From contig NW_025408667.1 of assembly GCF_020360975.1 (NCBI RefSeq), positions 7,874,001 to 7,938,000 on the forward strand: DNA of 64,000 nucleotides, written 5' to 3'. The notes beneath the pieces were generated by a model that saw only the letters and a list, made by a program, of their open reading frames with translations, was not told the origin of the DNA and searched no databases. The DNA is from Hirsutella rhossiliensis. Its lineage: Eukaryota; Ascomycota; Sordariomycetes; Hypocreales; Ophiocordycipitaceae. Within the stretch, counting starts at the first letter, position 1. Each line of letters starts with the position of its first letter. Positions 21,683 through 31,039 of the stretch are shown one piece after another. The position numbers were made by a program, and so were the translations under genes.

Positions 21683-22623
21683 TCAATCCTCGATACCGCC
21701 CCAGCCATCGTCGCCGTCATGCTCGTCGCCGCCGCCGTCTCCGCCGTCCACGTCCATGGCCTCCTCGTCGGCAGCGGCCTGGGCCCAGGGGAGCCGCGGG
21801 TCGGCATAGCTCTCGGCGGCGCGGCGGCGCACGCTCTTGACGGGGCAGGCGGCGCGCAGGGCGTCGACGACGGCGCCGAGGCGGGCGACGAAGGCGGCGC
21901 GGGCGGCGTCGAGGGCGGCGTCGGGGCCGGGCCGCAGGGCGCGCTCGCGCTCGAGCTCGTCGACCCAGACGTCGAGGGCGTGCAGGCGCAGGCCGAGGGC
22001 GACGCGGGCGCCGGTGGGGGCGTCGGCGGCGGCCTCGTCGGCGTCGAAGCAGGCCTCGGCCAGGACGGCGACGACATCGTCCTCGCCGGCGGCGGCGAAG
22101 CGGTAGCCGCGCATGCGCGCATAGCGCACGTGGGCGGCAAAGACCCTGCGCACCAGCAGGAGGAACTTGTCGAGGCGCAGGGCGTCGATGCGGGCCCACT
22201 GCGCCGACAGCACGGCCCAGAAGGCGCGCAGCCAGGTGCCGACGGCGGCGGCGGCGGGCAGCGCGAAGAGCAGGTCGGCGAGGGCGGCGGCGAGGGCCTG
22301 CTGCGGGCGCGGGCGGTCCGTCATCCACAGCGCGTAGAAGAGGCCGGTCCACAGGCGGCGGGCGTCGGCGGCGGGCAGGCCGGCGGCGCGGCTGGCGAGG
22401 AAGGCCTGCAGGGCGTCGAGCGACTGCGTGCGCAGCTTGCGGTCTGTTTTTTTGGGCGGGCGGGGCGGTCAGCACGGGAAGGGAGATGGGAAAAGTCTTG
22501 ATGGTGATGGGGGGGAGGAGGAGGAGGAGGAGGAGGAGGGAGAGACGCACCGCTCGAGGCGAGGTTCTTGATAAAGGGCATCTGGGCGGCTTCCGCGCCG
22601 GGGGCTGCTGCGTCGGCGGCCAT
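21683..22623 (-). CDS. RRP1: Ribosomal RNA processing protein 1 (Nop52 family)
   Basis: Two exons, 22623-22551 and 22443-21683, give 277 aa, close to the roughly 278 aa of the yeast protein. The 107-nt intron runs GTGCGT..CAG with a CTGAC branch site. The N-terminus reads MPFIKNLASS|DRKLRTQSLDAL across the junction, then LWTGLFYALWMTDRP, both characteristic of the Nop52/Rrp1 domain. The tail is acidic (DEEAMDVDGGDGGG...). Known: Rrp1 is a nucleolar factor needed for 60S subunit maturation and 27S pre-rRNA processing. It is divergently transcribed from the E2 gene. Extreme GC content makes several long false frames on both strands here. Confidence 0.92.
22511..22540 (+). repeat. (GGA)n tract inside the RRP1 intron
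   Basis: A run of GGA triplets (a CCT run on the coding strand) fills the intron just downstream of the donor. It is a polypyrimidine tract in the transcript. Confidence 0.8.
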
Positions 22624-23327
22624 GGCGTGGGGTGCGTGCGGGCCGAGAAGCGTAGGTGTGCGGTTCGACTGCGCCCTTTGTTCGTCGTCTTGTTGCTGGT
22701 GGTGAGTGGTGGTGGTGGGTGGATGGACGGCGATGCTTCTTCGGCTGGCAATGGGGAGAAAAAAAAACCAAGGTGAGCAAGTCTCGGTGAGCAGACGTGC
22801 CCCGCTTTGGCAGCACGCTTATTATCTGCCGCTCTCCCGTTATCTGCCTACCTAGTAGGTAGGTACCTTAGTAAGGTACGGAGTAAATGTCCCAAGTACC
22901 CCCGCCTGGTACAGTGCCGCCGGACCCCTCGCGAGCAGACGGTACACCCATCATTGGGTACCTGCACGCCACAGCGCCAGTGCTCCTCCGCCGCCGCCGC
23001 CGCTGCCATTGGGCGGGTCCCGCCCGGGACGTCGGGGTGCAAAGTCACTCCAGCCCTCTATCGCATCCGCCGCCGCAGAGAATTGCCGGTAACTTTACAG
23101 GCCGCCAATAGCATCAGGTACTTCCCCTGGCGGTCCCCCTTGGCCCGATCCGTTGGACCCCCCCGACCGACCGGGCAGCCGTCATCGGCACTCGCCCTCT
23201 CTTGCCATCCCTCGGTCCCTCTCCTCTCCTCTCCTCTCCTCTCCATCACGAGCCTCCACTCTCCCACCGCAACCGCCAAGCCAGCTCCAAACCGCCCTGC
23301 CCACGACGCTCGCCCTCGCCGCCCACC
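22624..23327. promoter_or_regulatory. Divergent RRP1 / E2 promoter region
   Basis: 704 bp between two start codons facing away from each other. It contains a cluster of GTAGGTACCTTA-type motifs (about 22853-22905) and a CTCTC repeat (about 23219-23245) in the E2 leader. No TATA box stands out, which fits housekeeping genes. Confidence 0.5.
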
Positions 23328-23885
23328 ATGTCCACCAAGCGCATCACAAAGGTCCGTCCGTCTCCCGCTCCTCCACCGTCACCACCCACCAGCGCCCTCC
23401 ATACCCAGCTGACACCTGCCCAGGAATTCGCCGAGATATCAACCTCCCCCCCCGCCGGCTTCTCCGTCTCCCTCCCCGAGTCCTCCCAGTCCATCTACAC
23501 CTGGCACGTCGTCCTCGCCCCGCCCGACGCCTCCTCGCCCTACCACCCGGGCCGCTTCGCCATCCTCCTGACCTTGCCCACCGACTACCCCTTCAAGCCG
23601 CCCGCCGTGCGCTTCCTCACCCGCCTCTACCACCCCAACGTCACAAACGACTCCCTCGGCAACGTCTGCCTCGCCCTCCTCAAGCCCGACCAGTGGAAGC
23701 CCTCGACCAAGATTGTCGCCGTCCTCGACGCCCTGCGCAGCCTGCTCGACCACCCCCAGCCCGACGACCCGCTCGAGGACCGTATCGCCGACGAGTTCCG
23801 CAACGACAGGTCGACCTGGGAGAAGAATGTCCGCCAGCACGTCCAGCGCTATGCTACCGCCGAGCCCACCTTTCCCGCCTCCTAG
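23328..23885 (+). CDS. Ubiquitin-conjugating enzyme E2
   Basis: Exons 23328-23351 and 23424-23885 give 161 aa. The protein starts MSTKRITK|EFAEI. The 72-nt intron runs GTCCGT..CAG with branch CTGAC. The UBC fold motifs are complete: YPFKPP (about 63-68), HPN at 78-80 and the active-site Cys at 90 in GNVCLALL, followed by W99 and PDDPLE. Known: E2 enzymes carry ubiquitin as a thioester and pass it to substrates with E3 ligases. The sequence is closest in style to the Ubc4/5-like group, but the exact orthologue is not certain. The short first exon is typical of fungal E2 genes. Confidence 0.93.
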   Translation: MSTKRITKVRPSPAPPPSPPTSALHTQLTPAQEFAEISTSPPAGFSVSLPESSQSIYTWHVVLAPPDASSPYHPGRFAILLTLPTDYPFKPPAVRFLTRLYHPNVTNDSLGNVCLALLKPDQWKPSTKIVAVLDALRSLLDHPQPDDPLEDRIADEFRNDRSTWEKNVRQHVQRYATAEPTFPAS

Positions 23886-25184
23886 ATGGCCGAGCTGCTG
23901 TTCCCGGCGACGCCGGCGCACGGCCGAGGAGAGTCCGGAAGGGGGAGAGATTCTTACCGCACAAAAAAATGCATCAAGACCAAGAAACCACGCGAGCAAT
24001 CTATTCATACAACTAGCCGCCGCCCTGCGCAACATGCACGCGGACAACCGGCCACATGCCACCATGCCACCATGGCCATCCATGGCAGACACAGCAGCCG
24101 CCACCCTCGTCCGACGCAAACATGCGCTATCTCGAAGCCAAAAAGTCGAGGGGTAAAAGAGGCGGGAAAAACAAGGGAGCCCCGACCCCACAGCGCTTGG
24201 CTTGTCGCGATGCACGGAAGGCGATCCAGACGGCGCAAAGCCCCATGGCCTCTTGGCCTCTTGGGCTGTAGACGGGACAAAAGAGGAGAGAAACGGGAAA
24301 AGTAACGATGACCAGAGGCAAAGGGGGAGAGAAAGGGTTAGATTCGGGCTTTAAAGCATCACCAAGACTCTGCATGCCTTTGCTAGACCGTCCCGTGCAT
24401 CTTGCTACACTGCCTGCCGTCTGGGCCTTAAAACCACTTCCCCAGACAGGAAAGTGACCAGATCACGCATAAGCATCAACAGACACAAGTAAACGTCCAT
24501 GTAATATATCTATGCGTGTATATGAGAGTCTATGTACACAAGCCCCAAGGTAAAGCCGGCCCGCCCCAACCATCTCCGTCCCGCCCCGTCAAACAAGATA
24601 CAAGAGTCCTCGCATAGACTTGCGCGTCGACTGACGGAGGACAAGAGGAGAGAAAGAGAGAAGTAGAGAGAGAAAATGCACGCATACATTCACACGAGCC
24701 CGAGCCCTCAGCCCAGCCTTTGTTTTTGTCTTGTCCGCTCGCAGTCTCGCCCTCGTTGAGTCGTCGTTGGCAGCCGTCATCGTCATGCAATGCAGAAAGG
24801 AGGCAAGGGAAAAAAAGCGATATGAAAAAAAAAGCTCGCCCTCCAGAAGCGGGAGAAACAAGGCAAAGGTGGCAATGGCAATGACAACACATCTTTCTTT
24901 CTTTTTCCCACAAAAAGCAGTCGCCATGTATCTGTCGTCAGCCATTTCTACGGCTGGTCTCCTGTCCCCCACCCTCTCGGCCCTCCCATGCCGTTTCATA
25001 CATGCCTCAACGCCGTGGCCGTGACTGATGCCGGAAATCCGGAACAGTGAAAGACAAAACAAATGTTCGGGGGGGGGGATGGTGCTGCCGCTGGGGCTGG
25101 CGCCGTTTCGCCCCGATGCGGGCAGGCAAGGGCGGTGATGCATCACAGGTCGAGACGCGGCATCGCATCCAGAGCCGGGCTCTT
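23886..25184. other. Convergent 3' intergenic region
   Basis: 1.3 kb between the stops of the E2 (+) and TBC (-) genes. Probable 3' UTRs; no gene seen. Confidence 0.5.
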
Positions 25185-28040
25185 CTAGACCTCGGCGGCT
25201 CTCGGCCTCGACACGTCCCTTCGCTTCCTGCCAAATAGAGTGCCCTTTCGACGGAACGAGTCCGTATCCACCTCGGTCAGGTTGCCGCCCGTGCCCGGCT
25301 TGCCGCTGAGCTTGAGCTGGTGCGCCCGGTCCAGCTGCGCCTGCTCGCGGCGCTCCTGCCGGCGCTCGTCGATGGCGTCCTGGCTGATGTGCCCGAAGCC
25401 GTTGCGTCGCTTGAAGCACGCCTCCATCAGGGCGTTTGCGTCGAGCATGCGTCGGGGCAGCGACTGTACCACGCCAAACATCTCCATGGGGTCCGAGACG
25501 GCCTTGATCTCGGCCTCGCCGCTCTTGAAAATCGCCAGGGCGATGCGGAACAGCGTCTTGGATCCCTCGTAGAAGAAGACGTCCCACACGCGCAGCGTCG
25601 TCTCGATGGGCAGTGTGCCAATGTAGCAGCTCATGAACCACGCCGTCATGCACAGCGTGATAGGCGGCAGCCGATCCGTCGACAGGCTCGGCTGGTCGCG
25701 ACGCCTCAGCATGGGCAGCGGCTTGCGCGCCGACTTGCCCGTGCCCGGCCGCGCGCCGGCGGGGGCGCCTTCGAGCTCGCCGCCAATCATGTCCCACACG
25801 GCGGGCATGGTGTCGCGCAGCTCCGTCATCAAGACGCCGAGGTCGACCTTGGAGCCTTCGAGGCTCATCTCGTGCGTGCCGGGGAGGTAGATGATGGTGA
25901 TGACGTTGAGCAGCCAAAAGCACTGCTCTTCCGTCTCGACGAAGAGGAGCAAGAGGCCGGCCAGGAAGTTGAGGCTCTGGCAGTAGCCGATGCGAGGGTT
26001 GTAGACGGCAAAGGCGTGCAGCACCCGGCGCAGCGACGAGACAATGGGCGGCTCGTCGGCGGGCGGGGGCGATCCCGGGGACCTGTCCTCGGCCGCCGAG
26101 AACGGCTGAAACTGAATGTTGTCGGGAAAGGTCCTGTGCAGGTCTCGCTCAATGGCCTCGACGTCGACCTGCTTCACCTCGCGGTCCAGCAGCTTCTCGT
26201 AGAGGCCAGAGTGCTTGGCCAAGATGGCAGGGCCGCCAGCGTAGTAGAACCAGGCGGCACCGCGCCAGTCTGGAGGGATGCCCTTGCGTACAAACCTCTT
26301 GGTCTTTGCGTTGGGGGGGGGGAAACGATTGGGCCGGTCCGTCATCAGCGCACACTCCTTGAGATAGGCCACCCACTTCTTGTGCCTGCGGGCCAGGTAT
26401 TGCGTGTAGCCCTTGTTCCAGGTGTCGTACTGCTCTCTCGAGATGGATTGGTTCTGCTTCTTGAAGCCGTACCGATCGCGCGAGCCCGGGTCCTCGGGCT
26501 CCATGGCAGCGCGAAAGGTGGCCGAGGCCGAGGGGGGCAGAGAGGGAGGGACGGCGACGGACTTCTTGAAGGAGTCGGCGGCGAGGGCCGGGTCCGAGAA
26601 GGACGGCTCCGAGTCGAGCGACTTGCCCGAGTCTCGCTTCTCGGGCTCGTCGACCTCGGCCTTGGACGACAGGGCGGGGACGGATGAGGTGAAGGCGGGG
26701 CTGGAGAAAATCATCTTGGACTGCCGGATCTCGGCGTCTAGCATGGAGCGAGACGTGGGAATGGGCGGTGGCGCGTCGGCGAGCTGTCCGTCCGAGGCCG
26801 ACATGACCGGGACAGGGCGTGTGTCGGGGGCGGCGTCCGATTGGGCTTCGGGAGGAGTGACGGTCACAATCTCGCGGGGGGGCGCGTCGTTGGCGTCGTC
26901 GGGGCCGAAGGCGGTGTCTTGGTTGTCTCGATTGTCGACTCGGCTGCCGCCTCGACTGTTGGGTGGGCTGTCGCCTCGATTGGCGTCGTCTTGCCCGTCG
27001 TCTAGGTTGTCGACTGGGTTGTCGTCTTCCTCATCGTCCGCAAAGCCCTTTTCGTACATGCACATGACATCTTCGAGGCTGGGCTCGTCCGTGTTCGCGT
27101 AGAGGGAGGTGATGGAACTGTCCTTTGTCAGGACGCTGCTGCGCTCTGTAACGGCCGTGCCGAAAGCGGTTGATGCGGAGAGCTGGGACCTGAAACTGGA
27201 CCGTAGCTCGTCGCCGGCGAGCCAGGGCGGCGGGGCCCCACCCCCCATCATTGGCGAGGAGGCGGCGCTGTCGGGGGTGCGGCTCGAGACAGCGAACGGG
27301 GGCCTGGCGGCCGTCAGGGGCGGACCGGTGGCATTCCGGGCGCGGGCACACCTAGGGTCGGGCAAATCAACAGTCGGCGGAGGGCCCAAGGGGGACGAGT
27401 AGGTGGAGGCGGATTGGCAGGATGAGGCAGAGGGCCGTCTGGGACGTTGCCAGGGTGGCGTTTGGGGTGCGGACGGGCCCATGTCGCCCAGGAGGTCCGT
27501 GGGCGCCAGGTGCGCTAGGCACGGCACAGCGGCCTCCGGAGCACATTGTTCCGGGACGGCGGGCTGCTGGCGGATGCTCTGCTTGCGGGGGCGCGAGAAA
27601 TTCTCAACCATGACACAATCCGGCGACCGCACCTCGGGCCGCAGGCCCTTTATCCTGAACGGCGAGCTGCTTCGCGAGTCTGCCGAAGCCGACTGCGTGT
27701 CCGACGGGACGGGGCTAAAGAGCGGCCGCATGGGCGAGGCGACAAACTGGTGCGAGGGCGGCTCGGGCCAGGAGCGGTCGAGCGGGTTGGTGGGCGACTC
27801 GGGGCTGTGGTGGATGACATGGGATCCGTTGGAGAGCGAGTCCCATCGAGGGGAGACGGGCAGGGGCGGCAACTGCGGCACCTGGGGCATGTGGGCAGGG
27901 GGCGGGCCGCCGTCAAGGGCGAGAGGGGCGAGGACGGGCCTGATGCGAGAGGCATAGACGGAGCACTGGCGGTTGCGGACGCTGCGATGGCGCTGGACGG
28001 GGCCGTCGTCGTCGAGGGGCGAGAGGGCCATGGTGTACAT
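25185..28040 (-). CDS. TBC-domain Rab GTPase-activating protein
   Basis: Intronless, 951 aa. Residues 1-about 500 are Pro/Ser-rich and disordered, with an acidic patch near 335-350 (FADDEEDDN). The TBC domain spans about 584-890: RKGIPPDWRG opens it, IERDLHRTFP supplies the arginine finger (R about 636), and GYCQSLNF the glutamine finger (Q about 688). Both catalytic residues are present, so GAP activity is expected. Known: TBC proteins switch off Rab GTPases in vesicle traffic. A basic C-terminus follows. ATG at 28040 is used; a second ATG at 28031 sits in a better context (CACCATGG) and would remove three residues. Upstream frames are non-ATG. Confidence 0.92.
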   Translation of the reverse strand: MYTMALSPLDDDGPVQRHRSVRNRQCSVYASRIRPVLAPLALDGGPPPAHMPQVPQLPPLPVSPRWDSLSNGSHVIHHSPESPTNPLDRSWPEPPSHQFVASPMRPLFSPVPSDTQSASADSRSSSPFRIKGLRPEVRSPDCVMVENFSRPRKQSIRQQPAVPEQCAPEAAVPCLAHLAPTDLLGDMGPSAPQTPPWQRPRRPSASSCQSASTYSSPLGPPPTVDLPDPRCARARNATGPPLTAARPPFAVSSRTPDSAASSPMMGGGAPPPWLAGDELRSSFRSQLSASTAFGTAVTERSSVLTKDSSITSLYANTDEPSLEDVMCMYEKGFADDEEDDNPVDNLDDGQDDANRGDSPPNSRGGSRVDNRDNQDTAFGPDDANDAPPREIVTVTPPEAQSDAAPDTRPVPVMSASDGQLADAPPPIPTSRSMLDAEIRQSKMIFSSPAFTSSVPALSSKAEVDEPEKRDSGKSLDSEPSFSDPALAADSFKKSVAVPPSLPPSASATFRAAMEPEDPGSRDRYGFKKQNQSISREQYDTWNKGYTQYLARRHKKWVAYLKECALMTDRPNRFPPPNAKTKRFVRKGIPPDWRGAAWFYYAGGPAILAKHSGLYEKLLDREVKQVDVEAIERDLHRTFPDNIQFQPFSAAEDRSPGSPPPADEPPIVSSLRRVLHAFAVYNPRIGYCQSLNFLAGLLLLFVETEEQCFWLLNVITIIYLPGTHEMSLEGSKVDLGVLMTELRDTMPAVWDMIGGELEGAPAGARPGTGKSARKPLPMLRRRDQPSLSTDRLPPITLCMTAWFMSCYIGTLPIETTLRVWDVFFYEGSKTLFRIALAIFKSGEAEIKAVSDPMEMFGVVQSLPRRMLDANALMEACFKRRNGFGHISQDAIDERRQERREQAQLDRAHQLKLSGKPGTGGNLTEVDTDSFRRKGTLFGRKRRDVSRPRAAEV

Positions 28041-29360
28041 GGTCTCGAGGAGCCCAGCGTCGGTCACGCAGTCGACTCACTGGGCTCGCCGAGAAGCGAG
28101 AGCGGCCGGGGGTCGCTGTCGAGAGGAAGGCCGTACGATGGCGTCGAGGGCGAGTCCAAGGGGGGTTGTGTGATGTCAAGAAAGGAGAGAGGTGGTCTAT
28201 CACGGTGCTGGTTGGGGGCGGCTGCTGTCGAAGCAGGCAGAAGCATCAGCGGCAAAGGATGGTGATGAATCGAAGAGCGGGCAACGCTGTGCCATGTCCC
28301 CCGCGCGGCGCCGTCGACAGCATGCAGGGAAAGGAATGGACCCTCGATGGTGAAGAGACGACGAGGAGACGGCCGTTTGCCCGTCTGGCGAGGCTCGTCG
28401 GTCGGTCGAGGCTTGACGGTCGGTCGGATGGCGAGCAAGATGGAGAGCAAGATGGAGAGCAAGAGCTGGGCGTCATGAGCATCAGGCCGTTGGCGTGGTT
28501 GGGCAGTGGCCGCCAGAGGGTCCTGCGGAGCACCTGGGGAGAAGGAGCGGAGGGAAGCAGTATTTACCTCGGGTGAATGTGCGGTACCCGCACTTTGATT
28601 ATGGAGAGAGCTGCCGATGCTGCTTCCCGCTCTTGCCACTTCTCGCTGCTTGACGGGAAAGGCTGTAGGCAACCGGCGCAAGCAACAGGCAGGAGATGGG
28701 AGGGGAGGAGAAGAAGAAAAAAAAGCTTGAACGGAGGTAGAGAGTGAGGGGCTCGTCTGTTGCAACGGCTCAGGCAGGCACGAAGGCAAAGGCAAAGGCA
28801 AGGCCAAAAGGAAAAAGGGCGCGCTTGGGGCGGTGCGTCACGACACCAACTCGGGGACTCGATGCGTAGCGAGGGTCGAGATGACTCGGGCGTTTTCGAC
28901 GGGGTCGGAGCCTTGATCGAGGTCGCTGCTGTTTCTGCTGGCAGCCGCGAGTGGTTCAGCAACGGGGGCCCCGACTATCGACGACGGTCGTCATCGAGCT
29001 GAGTGAGAGGCATGCAGGCGAAATGGAATGCGTGTGGGCGACTAAAGTGAGTGAGCGAAAAAAAGGGCCGTTGCCCGTGAACCAACGGGCCAAGATCACC
29101 GTCGTCGCTGGAATTGACAACGGGGCGGGGACATGATTGGAGAGCACTTTTTTTTTCTTTCCTTTCGCTCGCTTCGGTTCGTTTTTGTAAAGGGGACCTC
29201 TACCGTTTTATTTTTGTTTTTGTTGTTTTAGTCTGTCTTCGGGCCCAATTCCGTGAGTCAATCCCGCCAGAGGAGCGCGTCACCGCGGCGGGCCAGAGCT
29301 TTGAGACGGCAGAACAACAAAAGTTCTCGCCGTGTCATCCGTCGTGTGGGCGGAGGAGTG

Positions 29361-29400
29361 GAGATGGGATGGATTGGGATGGATGGGATGGATGATGGAT
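29361..29400 (+). repeat. GGATG-type short tandem repeat
   Basis: Imperfect ATGGGATGGAT units in tandem; non-coding. Confidence 0.65.
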
Positions 29401-30040
29401 CACTGCTCAGGAAGAGAGACGAGGGGAAAAAGGGTGCAGCAGAGTAAGGCAAACAGGGCACATCCTTGCGCCCAACATGCTGCTCAGCGGGCTGCGGTGG
29501 GTACCCGGCAGTACAGTACATGGACGCCGTGCCCTGTACATAAGGTACGTTTAGCCGAGAGGCTGTCTAGACAGGCCTATGTTGGTGCTTGATAGTAGGT
29601 ACTAGGATACTGCACAGTACAGCCAGCCTGTCGAATCAACGCACTGATACGGATGCAGCCAAGAATGAAGCGATGAAAGAGAGACAGGGCGGAAAAAGTA
29701 ACCAACTGACAGCCAAGGGGTGAAAGGCGCGGAGGAAATCCGCCATGTTCCAATTCAAGTGCGTTCTTGACAGCATTGCAGGTACGTACCTCCGGACCTG
29801 CCTTAGTGGACCTGCCTTAGCGGACGGATACCTACAGTACATACAGGCACAAGGACAGGGGGCAGCACACGAGCCCGGGTGCGGGCCAATCAGAGTGCAT
29901 GTTTGGCTCGACCTTCCCCTTGCTTGTACCGAGGATGCCGTGCAGCAGCGAGAGAAGCTGTCTTGTTGACGTCTTTTTGAGTTGAGTTTGAGCTTAGGGC
30001 TACGCGGTACGGGACCTTGTCAGTGTCAGGGACAAGGCCC

Positions 30041-30215
30041 CTATAGTATGTAAGTAGGTAGGTACCTACCGTACCTAGGTAGGTAGGTGCTTTATACAAA
30101 GGTAGGTAATTACCTCCATAGACAGTTTCTGTCGCTCCGGCCCAGACACGTTAAGGTACTTGGAGATACCTGCGCAAAGAGGTACTTGTCCTTTTACCCT
30201 ACCTAGGTACCTACC
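30041..30215. repeat. Cluster of palindromic GGTACCTA / TAGGTAGG motifs
   Basis: Overlapping TAGGTA, GGTACC and CCTAGG words form short self-complementary runs. The same words occur near 22853-22905 and, more weakly, near 29500-29610. Function unknown. Confidence 0.55.
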
Positions 30216-30256
30216 TTGTGCTTGAAAATGAAGACGACATCAGCAAAGCTTCATCA

Positions 30257-30309
30257 ACCATAACCATCATCATCACCATCATCACCATCATACCACATCA
30301 TCATCATCC
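30257..30309 (+). repeat. (CAT/CAC)n triplet repeat
   Basis: Tandem CATCAT and CACCAT triplets; non-coding microsatellite. Confidence 0.7.
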
Positions 30310-30984
30310 ATCAAGTGGCAGCCGTCAGCGTCCATGCAAAAAAGTGAACCAGCCTCCCCGCCTCCTCCGCATTAGGATATCCTCTTTAGGCACGTCTCAA
30401 CGAGCTCCTGTGCTCACCAGCGAGCCATCAACAATGTCAAGACACACCCACACGCACATTCCTCCCTTACATGCCTCCGTCTCCATCTCTCTCCACTTCA
30501 CCTCGGCTCCTTACGCCTCCCTACGCGAACCACACGCGGCGGGCGTGACAAAAACAACTCGACTCGTGGACCCCCCGCCCGGCCCGCTCTGCCGGCCAGT
30601 CTGTTCCAGCCAAAACAAACAGAAACGAAACGAAACGAACTGCCATTGAGGCTAGGCGAGTCGACCAGTTGACTGGTAAACAGTGGTGGTTCTTTTTCGA
30701 ACACGTCGGCGCATGAATGATGCTCACGAGCGAGCCGTTGACACATGCCCCGATGGCTCCCGCCTGTCAATGCCGGCACCACGACGGAATATTCGCAACT
30801 CATCACGCCAGCAGAGCCGCACCTCCGCCTCTCATTCCACCTGCATTCGTACAGTACCTTGCTCGTCTTCACATGTATCGCCAGTACCTAGTAGGCGCCG
30901 TAAATTGCCTGCATGGGCCGCGGCTCCGCTCCGTGCAACCCAATTTCCCGGAACGCTCACCATCCCGGCCGACTTTTGCAGCTG

Positions 30985-31039
30985 TGCTCTGCTCTGCTCT
31001 GCTCTTCTCTGCTCTGCTCTGCTCTGCTCTGCTCTGCTC
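30985..31039 (+). repeat. (CTCTG)n pentanucleotide microsatellite
   Basis: About eleven CTCTG units with one variant unit. It makes spurious Leu/Cys/Ser-repeat frames. Confidence 0.85.

Noticed and set aside
21557..22751. Long frames on both strands over RRP1 (314 and 344 codons)
   Set aside because: Produced by extreme GC content; the spliced RRP1 model explains the conserved sequence.
25320..26687. A 455-codon plus-strand frame
   Set aside because: Antisense to the TBC catalytic domain, no recognisable motif.
28064..28807. A 247-codon minus-strand frame just upstream of the TBC gene
   Set aside because: Pro/Ser/Leu-rich translation of a CT-rich leader; ends before the TBC start with no family match.
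30985..31039. Regular repeats considered as a CRISPR-like array
   Set aside because: Simple pentanucleotide microsatellite without spacers, in a eukaryotic genome.
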